DNA from: Nostoc sp. NOS(2021)
Lineage (GTDB): Bacteria; Cyanobacteriota; Cyanobacteriia; Cyanobacteriales; Nostocaceae
Reading direction: 5' to 3'
NCBI RefSeq assembly: GCF_017115025.1
Contig: NZ_JABXKM010000179.1
Location: forward strand, 1-40,102
DNA: 40,102 bases
A model generated the notes under the pieces. It had not been told where the DNA came from. It saw nothing but the letters and a program-made list of their open reading frames with translations, and did not search any database. Of the stretch, positions 25,701-33,849 are shown one piece after another. The position numbers were made by a program, and so were the translations under genes. Within the stretch, counting starts at the first letter, position 1. Every line of letters begins with the position of its first letter.

Positions 25701-27450
25701 TATGGCGGATATCAAGATTGAGCAGCGGTTGGAGAATGTCAGCACAAACATCCACATGTCTGCGAAATGTAGGTTCTACCTCGTACAGTTCTCGCGCCAT
25801 ATCCACATATTGCGCCCCTTGCCCAGAAAACATAAAAATGACTGAACGGTGACTGGGTTTGTGGTGATTAGTGAAAACACGTTGCGGGTCTTGGGAATTT
25901 AGCACTTTTACTGCATCATCTTGGTCATGGCAAACCACTATGCGGCGATAGTCAAAAGCCCCACGACCTAATTGTAGGGTATGAGCTACATCAGCGAGTT
26001 TTAAATCAGGATGTTGCTGAAGGTAAGCACCCAGTTGCGCTGTAATAGTTTCTAGGGCTGTAGTGGTTTTGGCCGAAAGTAGCAATAATTGACAGGGACG
26101 GGAAGCACTAGACTTTTCAACAACTGGGGCTTCTTCTAAGATCACATGGGCATTAGTCCCGCCAATGCCAAAAGAACTAACACCTGCTCTACGAGGGGTT
26201 CCGTTGGTTTTCCACTCCGATAACTTAGTATTGACATAGAAGGGACTGTTGGCGAAATCTATTTGGGGATTAGGTTGCTCAAAGTGTAAGCTGGGGGGTA
26301 TCTGTTGATGTTTCAGGGCCTGTACTGTTTTGATTAACCCTGTGACTCCGGCTGCTGTATTCAAATGTCCGATGTTGGTTTTTACTGATGCGATCGCACA
26401 AAATCCTTTTTTGTTTGTGCTAGCACGAAAAGCCTGTGTCAGAGCCTCAATTTCAATAGGGTCTCCTAACGGAGTTGCAGTACCATGTGTTTCTATGTAT
26501 GTAATAGTCTCAGGTTCGAGTCCAGCTAAGGCCAGCGCTTCTAAAATCACTTCTCTTTGACCGTCCACACTGGGGGCTGTATATCCAACCTTTAAAGAAC
26601 CATCGTTATTGACAGCCGAACCTTTGATAACCGCATGAATTAAATCCCCATCTGCGATCGCATCCTCTAATCTTTTCAAGACTACTACGCCCAAACCACT
26701 GCCACCATTAGTGCCTTTAGCCTTTGTATCAAAAGCTCGGCAGTGTCCATCAGGAGAGTGAATTCCGCTTTCTTGATATTGATAACCAGATATTTGCGGC
26801 ACTCCTATCGAAACGCCACCAGCCAAAGCCATATCACTTTCACCATTTAGTAAACTTTGGCAGGCTAAATGGACAGCAACCAACGAGGTAGAGCAGGCAG
26901 TCTGAATATTGATGCTAGGCCCCTTCAGGTTTAACTTGTAAGAAACTTGTGTGGGCAAGAAATCCTTATCGTTTCCAATCAAAAGTTGGAAGCTGTCTAC
27001 TGATTCCATAAAGTCCCGGTTGGAATATAAATTTGCAAGCAGATAGCTACTCGCAGCTACACCAGCGAAAAGACCAATTTGACCATTATAGGTTTGGGAG
27101 TTGTAGCCAGCATTTTCTAAAGCTTCCCAAACACATTCTAGGAAAAGACGGTGTTGTGGGTCTGTAATTTCAGCTTCTTTAGGAGAAAAGTTAAAAAATG
27201 AAGCATCAAACAACTCTATATTTTCTAATACACCGCCTGCTTTTACGTACAGAGGGTCATTCAGCAATGTTGGATTTACTCCAGCAGATACTAGCTCCTC
27301 ATCCGTGAAAAAAGAAATAGATTCTACACCATCTCGGATATTTTGCCAAAAACTCTCAACGTTTTTAGCTCCTGGAAAACGACCTGCCGTACCGATGATA
27401 GCTATTTCTTCTTGAGCATTTAAGTTATTAATACCATTTAACATATTCAT
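22798..27450 (-). CDS. Type I PKS module PKS-2: KS-AT-KR-ACP
   Basis: The protein is about 1550 aa from the ATG at 27450. KS (about 15-440) has the catalytic Cys near 184 in TACSTS, HGTAT (the fourth residue is Ala where others have Gly) and TNIGH. AT has GHSIGEY near 633 and HAFH near 732, suggesting malonyl-CoA. The KR appears active: TGGLGGIG near 1167, LLGR, SADV, HTAG, the Lys in LAPKVKG, and SSMSSIIGG..DYCGAN. The product keeps a beta-hydroxyl, as no DH or ER is present. The ACP has GGDS near 1483. The tail is basic (RGQKRRQIKILKN). The frame also extends to a TTG at 27486 without a ribosome binding site; I prefer the ATG because the KS begins soon after it. It probably extends the seryl unit from the preceding NRPS. 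Confidence 0.93.
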   Translation of the reverse strand: MNMLNGINNLNAQEEIAIIGTAGRFPGAKNVESFWQNIRDGVESISFFTDEELVSAGVNPTLLNDPLYVKAGGVLENIELFDASFFNFSPKEAEITDPQHRLFLECVWEALENAGYNSQTYNGQIGLFAGVAASSYLLANLYSNRDFMESVDSFQLLIGNDKDFLPTQVSYKLNLKGPSINIQTACSTSLVAVHLACQSLLNGESDMALAGGVSIGVPQISGYQYQESGIHSPDGHCRAFDTKAKGTNGGSGLGVVVLKRLEDAIADGDLIHAVIKGSAVNNDGSLKVGYTAPSVDGQREVILEALALAGLEPETITYIETHGTATPLGDPIEIEALTQAFRASTNKKGFCAIASVKTNIGHLNTAAGVTGLIKTVQALKHQQIPPSLHFEQPNPQIDFANSPFYVNTKLSEWKTNGTPRRAGVSSFGIGGTNAHVILEEAPVVEKSSASRPCQLLLLSAKTTTALETITAQLGAYLQQHPDLKLADVAHTLQLGRGAFDYRRIVVCHDQDDAVKVLNSQDPQRVFTNHHKPSHRSVIFMFSGQGAQYVDMARELYEVEPTFRRHVDVCADILQPLLNLDIRHILFPKEQQIEIATLHLQQTAITQPAIFVIEYALAQLWMEWGVRPEAMIGHSIGEYVAASIAGVFSLEDAIEVVAKRGQLMQQLPTGSMLAIPLPHKDVQSVLNTQPLVEVAAINTPSSCVVSGTVEAIATLQNQLSSKGIECRLLHTSHAFHSVMMAPILESFTQAVKKMKLNPPRIRFISNVTGNWITDDDATNPGYWSQHLRQTVQFSAGISQLLQQFEGVFLELGPGRTLSTITTQHLQPNAKQIVLSCVRHVKEQQSDVAYLLQTLGRVWLAGVEIDWSGFYTHERRHRLPLPTYPFEHQRYWIEPKKQGIYDHPTPVSLGKKPDIADWFYIPFWKPSLPSASLEQASQQSCILVFIDECGLGNKLVKELEQKNQHLIIVKVGTEFTKLNDNQYTLNPQHNYDYNTLINELLTQQKFPKTIVHLWNVTPINKQELEIEKVETAQIRGFYSLLFLAQALGRQETSSEVQITVISNNLQPVTGTEVLCPEKATLLGPIKVISQEYSNISCRSIDVILPSPGSRQEEKLVEKLLTELTVSNSDKVIAYRGLNRWVQSFEPVRFDEAKIETPRLREGGVYLITGGLGGIGLVIAEYLARTVQAKLLLLGRSAFPNRDDWEQWLVTHDQTDSTSRKILKVQELEQLGAEVLVMSADVTNTEQMHLAIAQAQSQFGQLNGVIHTAGVPGVGVIQRKTQSEAESILAPKVKGTLILDSIVKDMQLDFFILASSMSSIIGGFGQVDYCGANAFLDAFAHCNTSKSGRLITSINWGAWQEVGMGVNTARPQKIQELRAENVKQQGMSPHEGVDAFMRILGSTITQVVVSPSDFLNSLEQYNSYNAAEVLEFLETVNELNSKYPRPELSNDYIAPRNEIERKLVGIWQNNLGIEKIGIHDNFFELGGDSLIGIQVIAHLNREFDLNISVATLYECPNVGSMAKILMPEESEKNTFEQRLSRGQKRRQIKILKN

Positions 27451-27504
27451 CAGAGAAAACGGTTTTAAATTACCAAACAGAATCAAGGTGTCAGTTGCCA
27501 GAAT

Positions 27505-29145
27505 TCAGATTGAAATTTTTGCAGCAATTTGAATCTGGTCATTTAAAACTGCATCAATATCTTCTTCTTTAGTTAACGGATTGGCAATCACTGCACGCAG
27601 AGCAAGGATCGGAATTTCTTTGCCAAAACTGGTGATTGATTTTGTCGTTCTTGAAATAAACGTATGACCAATTTGGCGCTGGAGTTTCTGCAAGCATTCA
27701 TTAAATTTATTGATTAGTTGATTGTCGATTTCGGTTAACTGATTTTTGATAACAAGCTCTCTGAATGGCTCTGGAATGTAGCGATAGACAAGCAGGTTAG
27801 TATTAGGTTTTGCTAACAACTCAAACTCAGGCATGGTACAGATCCGATCTGCCATATATTCAGTTTTCCGAATACCTTCATCAATCAAAAATTCATATCC
27901 CTTAAGTCCGATTAGATTTAGCCCAGCATGTAAAAATAAAGCCATACCTGGCCTAGACCCTTCTAAGGCACGTTTACCTAAATCAAATGACCCTTTACGC
28001 ATGGTGTAGCTAGCTTGCTTTTCGATCGCTGTCGCCAGATGCGGATCGCGCAGAAAGACCATACCAATGCCCATTGGCAAGTAGAGTTGTTTATGTCCGT
28101 CAATAGTTACTGAATCAGCCCGTTCGATGCCAGCAAGCTTATGCCGATGTTGTTCAGAAAAAATGAGTGGCCCGCCCCAAGCAGCATCTACATGAAAATG
28201 AACGTGAGCTTCTTGTGCAATCTCGGCAATATCGAAGAGTGAATCCACCCCACCTGAGTCTGTAGTGCCTGCAATGCCTACAATAGCAATGATTAACAAG
28301 TTTTGAGCACGACACTCCACAACAGCTTGGCGTAGTGCTTGGATGTCAACTCGATTGTTGCTGTCAGTAGGAATTCTAATTAAACTCTGTGTACCAATTC
28401 CCATCAAATCCGCAGCTTTATCAAAAGAGTAATGCATCAAGTCAGAGCCAATAATCACTGCTCCTTTGTAGCCGTAGAAATCTAGAGCTGCGGCTAAACC
28501 TTCTTTTTCTACACCAAGAAACTCATCTTTCGCTCCCAAAATCGCATTTCGGGCGCACCAAAGCGCCGTGATATTTGCCACTGTCCCACCGGAAACCAAA
28601 ATTCCCAGTGTACTCAGGTTATTTTGAATGTGCTGACCATAGAAATTATCAGAAAAGTTGTAAATTAGTCGATGCAACATCGCCAAAGCTTCGCGTTCAC
28701 AGAAGCTTAGGGCTTTAGCAGTCTCTATTTTGACAACATTTTGATTCATTGCCGTCATCAATTTTGCCAGAGGACGCACAAAGGAAGGAAGCGCCGAGGT
28801 CATGTGACCGATAAATCGTGGCGAGGATGTATGTATTGAATGAGCAACAACATTGTTGCCTAAGCATTTGAGATAGCTCTCAAAATCAATAGGTTGAACA
28901 GGTATTTGACTATCAGAAAAATTTCCTAATAAAGAATCTAAATCAATGCGAGTGTTGGTGTCAATCGTGTTTAAAAAATCTTCAGAAAAATTATCAAACA
29001 TTTTATCTATTTCTTTCTCAATAGATGTTGTTTGACTGGATGAAGCAAACATTTGCATTACTTGTTTTTGAATATCAGAATTTAATGCTTGTTCCGTCTC
29101 CAAAAAGTAATTTTTGCTCGATATTTCTTGTTTACTTAATGTCAT
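27505..29145 (-). CDS. panP: PLP-dependent aspartate 1-decarboxylase, PanP-like
   Basis: The protein is 546 aa, the length of Vibrio-type PanP. It is a fold-type I group II decarboxylase. The PLP lysine is Lys352 in TIDGHKQLYLP, and Asp320 in HVDAAWGGP binds the pyridine nitrogen. The surroundings (TDSGGVDSLFDIAEIA, RKGSFDLGKRALEGSRP) are characteristic of pyridoxal-dependent aspartate decarboxylases that form beta-alanine, as I recall them. It is less like glutamate or aromatic decarboxylases, and diaminobutyrate decarboxylase is the main alternative. The ATG is preceded by AGGA at 6 bases. It lies between the serine NRPS (43-bp gap) and PKS-2, within the assembly-line operon. The likely job is making beta-alanine from aspartate for the terminal NRPS, whose pocket code fits that substrate. 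Confidence 0.88.
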   Translation of the reverse strand: MTLSKQEISSKNYFLETEQALNSDIQKQVMQMFASSSQTTSIEKEIDKMFDNFSEDFLNTIDTNTRIDLDSLLGNFSDSQIPVQPIDFESYLKCLGNNVVAHSIHTSSPRFIGHMTSALPSFVRPLAKLMTAMNQNVVKIETAKALSFCEREALAMLHRLIYNFSDNFYGQHIQNNLSTLGILVSGGTVANITALWCARNAILGAKDEFLGVEKEGLAAALDFYGYKGAVIIGSDLMHYSFDKAADLMGIGTQSLIRIPTDSNNRVDIQALRQAVVECRAQNLLIIAIVGIAGTTDSGGVDSLFDIAEIAQEAHVHFHVDAAWGGPLIFSEQHRHKLAGIERADSVTIDGHKQLYLPMGIGMVFLRDPHLATAIEKQASYTMRKGSFDLGKRALEGSRPGMALFLHAGLNLIGLKGYEFLIDEGIRKTEYMADRICTMPEFELLAKPNTNLLVYRYIPEPFRELVIKNQLTEIDNQLINKFNECLQKLQRQIGHTFISRTTKSITSFGKEIPILALRAVIANPLTKEEDIDAVLNDQIQIAAKISI

Positions 29146-29188
29146 ATTGCATCCTAGAATAATTTTGTTTTTTACTTTATTTTTGTGA

Positions 29189-32100
29189 TTAAATATCCTT
29201 GTTTTTTGTCGCTGAACGATGTTCTTTTCTAGCTTGTTTGCGTTGTTGTACTGACGCTGTTCTGCTTTCAGGACGACGAGAATGTTGTGTAAAAGACGGT
29301 TGTTCGCTTGATTCCTGACTAAGATATTTAGCTAGATGGCTGATAGTCGGATATTGAAACATTTCCACCAATGGGAAATTTAGCTCAAATATTTTTTGCA
29401 ACTTGCTATGAACCTGAACCAAGAGCAATGAATGACCACCGAGTTCAAAGAAGTTATCATGAATTCCTAAATCTTCAAGATGAAGTACTTCTTGCCAGAT
29501 ATTAGCAATAGTTTTTTCTACTTCAGTTTGGGGTGGCTGAGAAACTGTTTCTAATTCCGGACGTGTTGTATCAGGTGCAGGCAGCGCTTTGCGATCAACT
29601 TTACCATTAGGAGTGAGGGGTAGTGCCTCTAGCATCACAAAAGCTGCTGGAATCATAAAATATGGCAGCTTTTCTTTCAGGAAATTGCGTAGATTATTAA
29701 GTGTTGGCTTTTCATAACTGTAGGTAATATAAGCGATGAGTTGCTTTTGGACTACTTGATCAGAATGAGTAATTACTACAGCTTCTCGCACTTGTGGATG
29801 TGCAGATAAAACATTTTCAATTTCTCCAATTTCAATTCGATAGCCCCGGATTTTTACTTGATAGTCCGCTCTTCCGACGTATTCAATATTCCCATCAGAT
29901 AAATAACGTCCTAAATCCCCAGTTTTATAAAGCCGATCAAATTTTGAATTTTGAATTTTGAATTTTGAATTATTAAAGCAATTAGGAATAAACTTCTCAT
30001 TAGTTAATTCTTTCTGGTTTAGATAACCGCGAGCCACTCCCACACCGCCAATATAAATTTCACCTGTAACACCTACAGGAACTGGTTGCAAATAAGCATC
30101 CAGAATGTAGATTTGGGTATTGGCAATAGGACGACCGATAGGTACTATTTTCAGGTTACTATTTTTTTTACATTGCCAGAAAGTCACATCAATAGCTGCT
30201 TCTGTGGGGCCATAGAGGTTATGCAATTCGCAACCCAAATGCTCAAAGAATCTGTTTTGTAAGTCAATTGGCAAAGCTTCACCACTACAAATAACTCTTT
30301 TAATTGAAGTACATTTTTCTACACCGCGACTTTCAATAAAGACTTGTAGCATTGACGGAACAAAATGTAAGGTAGTAATTTGCTCAACAGCAATCAAATT
30401 GATCAGGTAAGCACTATCTCGATGTCCTCCCGGTTTAGCAATTACCAAACGTGCGCCATTTATCAAAGTCCAAAAGAATTCCCAAACAGAAACATCGAAG
30501 CTAAAAGGGGTTTTTTGTAGTACGCTATCTGTAGAATTTATTTGGTAAGCTTCTTCCATCCACAGCAAACGATTGCATATCCCTTGATGGGTGTTCATTG
30601 CACCCTTTGGTTTTCCGGTTGATCCTGATGTATAAATTACATAAGCTAAGTTCAAGGATACAACACTACTAACGGGGTTTTTCTCAGTTTCTTGTGAGAT
30701 TACCACCCAGTCGGTGTCGAGGTAAACTGCGTGTGCATTATGATTGACAAGTCTAGACACCAACTTTTGCTGAGTGAGTAGCACTACCACTTGAGCATCT
30801 TTTAGTATAAAAGATAATCGCTCTTGGGGATAAGTGGGGTCTAGCGGTACATATACACCACCTGCTTTGAGGATGCCCAACAGTCCGATGACCATATGGA
30901 GCGATCGCTCCACACAAATCCCGACTAATACTTCTGGTTTTACTCCTAGCTTTATCAGGTATTGTCCTAGCTGATTAGCTCTGGCATTCAGTTCCCGGTA
31001 GGTTAGCTGCTCATCTTCAAAGACCACTGCCACAGCATCTGGCGTGCGTTCAACCTGAGCTTCAAACAACTGATGGATGCATTGGTCTGATGGGTACTCA
31101 GCCTGAGTATCATTCCACTCTACCAGCAGAGTCTGCCGCTCAGATTGTGTTAACAATGGTAACTCCGAGAGTCGCTGCTCTGGATTGGCAACAATGCCCT
31201 CCAGCAAGGTCTGAAAATGCCCTAGCATCCGAGTAATAGTGGTGGCATCAAATAGAACAGTACTGTACTCCACCAGTACTGTTAGTCCTTGATCTGTCTC
31301 CTTGAGATTAAAGCGCAGTTCAAACTTTGTTGTCTCGTTGTCAACAGTCAAAGGACTGATGGTTAGATCCAAAAGCTCTAAAGGTTCTACTTGTGCTAAT
31401 TGAAGATCAAATTTGACCTGAAACAAGGGTGACATTTGGCTCAGGTTCCGCTCTGGTTTCAGAACCTCAACTAGTTTCTCAAACGGCAAGTCTTGATGAG
31501 CATAAGCCCCCCGCATTACCTCGCGCACCCGACTGAGCAACTCGCGAAAAGCAGGATTCCCAGACACATTGGTACGTAACACCAAGGTGTTAATTATAAA
31601 ACCAATTAATCCCTCTATCTCAACTCGATTGCGATTGGCAATATCTGTACCTACAACAATGTCATCCTGGCTGGTGTACCTATGCAGCAGAACCTTAAAT
31701 GCTGCCAACAATAATGTAAACAGTGTAACCCCTTCTTTTGCACTCAAAGCCTTAAGAGCATCAGATAGAGATTTAGATAATACAAAAGGTTGCCGTGTGC
31801 CTTGGTATGTTGCAACAGCTGGTCGAGGTCTGTCTGTTGGCAGTTCTAAAACAGGAAGATTAGCCAACTGCTGTTTCCAGTAAGCCACCTGAGTTTCCAG
31901 CACCTCTCCCTCTAGCCATTGGCGTTGCCAAGCTGCCCAATCTGCATACTGGATTGGAAGTTCGGGTAAGGGGGAAGACTTCCCACTAGCAAAAGCTTCG
32001 TAAAGTACTTTCATCTCCCGAACAAATATCCCCAGAGACCAGTTGTCAGAAATAATGTGATGTATTGTCAAGAACAGCACAGATTCTGTCTCTCTCAACT

Positions 32101-32584
32101 GTAAAAGAGTAAACCGCAATAATGGTTTCGTTAAGTCAAAGGGTCGGTGAGCTTCTTCTTTAGCGAGGCGCTGAATCTCCCGCTCTGTTATAGGTGTATC
32201 CCTCAAATCCACTATCGGTAATTTTAATAGCTGGGTTAAACCAATAACCTGGATTGGTTGCCCTTCTGAATTACTAATAAAAGTTGTTCGCAAGTTTTCA
32301 TGACGCCTGACAATCTCTGTAAATACCTGTTCTAGCAATGTGGCATTAAGCTGACCCTCAAGACGTAAGGCACTAAAAACATTGTAAGTACTGTTGTCAG
32401 GGTCTAATTGCTGGACAAACCATAGCCGTTGCTGGGAAAAGGATAAAGGTAAAGCGTTAGAATCTTTTCTTTTATAAATTTCTGACGTTTTTAGAGAACT
32501 CAAACCTCTCTGCTTGAGTCGCTTTTCCAATAGTTCCCGTTGCTCTGGAGAAAGAGCAACAATTTGTTGAGCTAAATCACTCAT
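29189..32584 (-). CDS. NRPS, C-A-PCP, predicted serine module
   Basis: The protein is 1131 aa. The condensation domain (about 45-480) has HHIISDNWS near 177, where the usual final Gly of HHxxxDG is Asn. The adenylation domain (about 500-1020) has YTSGSTGKPKG, FDVSVWEFF near 697, NLYGPTE and NGKVDRKALP. My code reading is D-V-W-H-I-S-L-I-D-K, close to the remembered serine code DVWHLSLIDK. The PCP has GGHS near 1050, then a basic tail ending KEHRSATKNKDI. No epimerase or methyltransferase is present. An extra loop (NSKFKIQNSKF) between the A6 and A7 motifs is encoded by a heptanucleotide repeat. It follows the monooxygenase gene after 58 bp. It should join serine to the PKS-1 product and pass it to PKS-2. 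Confidence 0.93.
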   Translation of the reverse strand: MSDLAQQIVALSPEQRELLEKRLKQRGLSSLKTSEIYKRKDSNALPLSFSQQRLWFVQQLDPDNSTYNVFSALRLEGQLNATLLEQVFTEIVRRHENLRTTFISNSEGQPIQVIGLTQLLKLPIVDLRDTPITEREIQRLAKEEAHRPFDLTKPLLRFTLLQLRETESVLFLTIHHIISDNWSLGIFVREMKVLYEAFASGKSSPLPELPIQYADWAAWQRQWLEGEVLETQVAYWKQQLANLPVLELPTDRPRPAVATYQGTRQPFVLSKSLSDALKALSAKEGVTLFTLLLAAFKVLLHRYTSQDDIVVGTDIANRNRVEIEGLIGFIINTLVLRTNVSGNPAFRELLSRVREVMRGAYAHQDLPFEKLVEVLKPERNLSQMSPLFQVKFDLQLAQVEPLELLDLTISPLTVDNETTKFELRFNLKETDQGLTVLVEYSTVLFDATTITRMLGHFQTLLEGIVANPEQRLSELPLLTQSERQTLLVEWNDTQAEYPSDQCIHQLFEAQVERTPDAVAVVFEDEQLTYRELNARANQLGQYLIKLGVKPEVLVGICVERSLHMVIGLLGILKAGGVYVPLDPTYPQERLSFILKDAQVVVLLTQQKLVSRLVNHNAHAVYLDTDWVVISQETEKNPVSSVVSLNLAYVIYTSGSTGKPKGAMNTHQGICNRLLWMEEAYQINSTDSVLQKTPFSFDVSVWEFFWTLINGARLVIAKPGGHRDSAYLINLIAVEQITTLHFVPSMLQVFIESRGVEKCTSIKRVICSGEALPIDLQNRFFEHLGCELHNLYGPTEAAIDVTFWQCKKNSNLKIVPIGRPIANTQIYILDAYLQPVPVGVTGEIYIGGVGVARGYLNQKELTNEKFIPNCFNNSKFKIQNSKFDRLYKTGDLGRYLSDGNIEYVGRADYQVKIRGYRIEIGEIENVLSAHPQVREAVVITHSDQVVQKQLIAYITYSYEKPTLNNLRNFLKEKLPYFMIPAAFVMLEALPLTPNGKVDRKALPAPDTTRPELETVSQPPQTEVEKTIANIWQEVLHLEDLGIHDNFFELGGHSLLLVQVHSKLQKIFELNFPLVEMFQYPTISHLAKYLSQESSEQPSFTQHSRRPESRTASVQQRKQARKEHRSATKNKDI
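29941..29971. repeat. Heptanucleotide tandem repeat (attttga x4) inside the serine NRPS gene
   Basis: Four perfect attttga units (29941-29968) are followed by a partial att. On the coding strand they encode part of the repeated residues NSKF..QNSKF. Short tandem heptamers are common in filamentous cyanobacteria but usually lie between genes; this one is in a coding frame. Confidence 0.9.
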
Positions 32585-32642
32585 TAATTTCTACCAAAAT
32601 TAAATTAATACTTGAAACTGAGCATTCGTAGCAACGAAATTA

Positions 32643-33713
32643 TCAGCTAAGTGAGACCAAATTTTCCTGATTAAGGCTACAGAGATCCTTCAAATCTTTG
32701 AGGTAAGGCAAACTTGCCATGACTGCATCAAAATTTGGGTTGAAATCAATTAAACAAGCGACTTCATCAACACCAACCTGTTTTAAACGCTCAATCATTT
32801 GCATACAAGTCGTTTTTGACCCAATCAGAGTTCTTCCTTTTAGCCAACCTTCATAGGCAAACCGTAAAAGACTATTGATGTCTGCTTCGGTAAATTTCTC
32901 TAAATTTACATTTATACCAGCATTCTTAGCTAAATTTTCAAGTAAGTCAATATGTGTTTTTAAGTAATTGCAAAAAGGTTCCCTTGCTTGTTCTTTTACT
33001 GTGTTGAAGTCTTCTCCTACAAACGTATGTATCATCATTGCTACTTTCCCTGCTTTAGGGTCATGACCGTATTTTGCTAAAGATTGTCGATACAGTGATA
33101 TTTGTGGAGCGACTTCTTCTATAGTTCCTCCCAACAAAGAAGTGAGTACGTTAGCACCTATTTTGCCAGCTTCAATAAATGTTGCGTTTGATTGACACAC
33201 AATCCAAGTAGGGAGTTTGTGCTGTATTGGTCGTGGAAATGTCCTCACTTTGAAAGTGTTTCCTGTTGCATCTTTGAGTTCAACTTGTTCACCTTCCCAA
33301 AGCTTATGGACTATCTGGATTCCACTCCACATACTTTCTTTCCGGTTGGCATGAATTTCGCTAGAAAGTACAAAGTCATCTATCGTCCAACCTGAGGCAA
33401 AAGCAAGGGCAACTCTACCGTTTGAAAGATTATCAACCACAGACCATTCTTCAGCAACACGTGCTGGATTATGAAGTGGCATGACAATACTGCCAGAGCG
33501 CAATTGAATTCGCTCAGTTATCATAGCCAGTGCTGCACTTGTCAACGATGGGTTAGGATAAAGTCCTCCAAACGGGTGAAAATGACGTTCCGGAGTCCAC
33601 AGTGCGGAAAAACCATTTTGATCGGCAAATTTTGCACTTTCTATTAATAGATTATACTTGTTCGTTTGAGTTTTTAAACCATCGCCGGAAAAATAAAATA
33701 GACTAAATTCCAT
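32643..33713 (-). CDS. Luciferase-like FMN monooxygenase, MupA/Atu3671 type
   Basis: The protein is about 356 aa from the ATG at 33713-33711. The N-terminus MEFSLFYFSGD, followed by FSALWTPERHFHPFGGLYPNPS, ITERIQLRSGSIVMPLHNPARVAEEW and VALAFASGW, is typical of the bacterial luciferase-like family found in natural product clusters (MupA/Atu3671). These use reduced FMN and oxygen. Family members occur free-standing or fused within NRPS/PKS proteins, and their exact reactions differ. The frame extends upstream to a TTG at 33737, but GGAGG at 33727-33723, nine bases before the ATG, decides the start. It sits alone between PKS-1 (136 bp from the ATG) and the serine NRPS, suggesting it oxidises the Ala-malonate intermediate on the carrier. 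That substrate is inference. A separate flavin reductase is not visible in the window. Confidence 0.87.
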   Translation of the reverse strand: MEFSLFYFSGDGLKTQTNKYNLLIESAKFADQNGFSALWTPERHFHPFGGLYPNPSLTSAALAMITERIQLRSGSIVMPLHNPARVAEEWSVVDNLSNGRVALAFASGWTIDDFVLSSEIHANRKESMWSGIQIVHKLWEGEQVELKDATGNTFKVRTFPRPIQHKLPTWIVCQSNATFIEAGKIGANVLTSLLGGTIEEVAPQISLYRQSLAKYGHDPKAGKVAMMIHTFVGEDFNTVKEQAREPFCNYLKTHIDLLENLAKNAGINVNLEKFTEADINSLLRFAYEGWLKGRTLIGSKTTCMQMIERLKQVGVDEVACLIDFNPNFDAVMASLPYLKDLKDLCSLNQENLVSLS

Positions 33714-33722
33714 TTCTAAAAT

Positions 33723-33727
33723 CCTCC
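33723..33727 (-). promoter_or_regulatory. Ribosome binding site GGAGG of the luciferase-like monooxygenase
   Basis: GGAGG on the minus strand lies 9 bases before the ATG at 33713. It supports the shorter start over the upstream TTG at 33737. Confidence 0.65.
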
Positions 33728-33849
33728 ATTTGTACAAAACAGGTATTAATTTTTTGATTATCTTATTAGCAACATTAAAGAGTTCCTAATTCCTGGGGTT
33801 TGGAAATTAAAATCTTGACAACATCCAAACCAATTTTATGGTGAGTCTA

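Noticed and set aside
27505-29145. Glutamate or aromatic amino-acid decarboxylase
   Set aside because: Length, the GHKQLYLPMG lysine region and RKGSFDLG fit PanP-type aspartate decarboxylase better, and the beta-alanine A-domain supports it. Diaminobutyrate decarboxylase is not fully excluded.
18095-32584. Identification of the cluster as the anachelin pathway
   Set aside because: The Ser plus two ketide unit fits, but the third malonate module, the beta-alanine terminal module and the Ala module do not match anachelin, and no Thr or catechol-forming genes are seen here.
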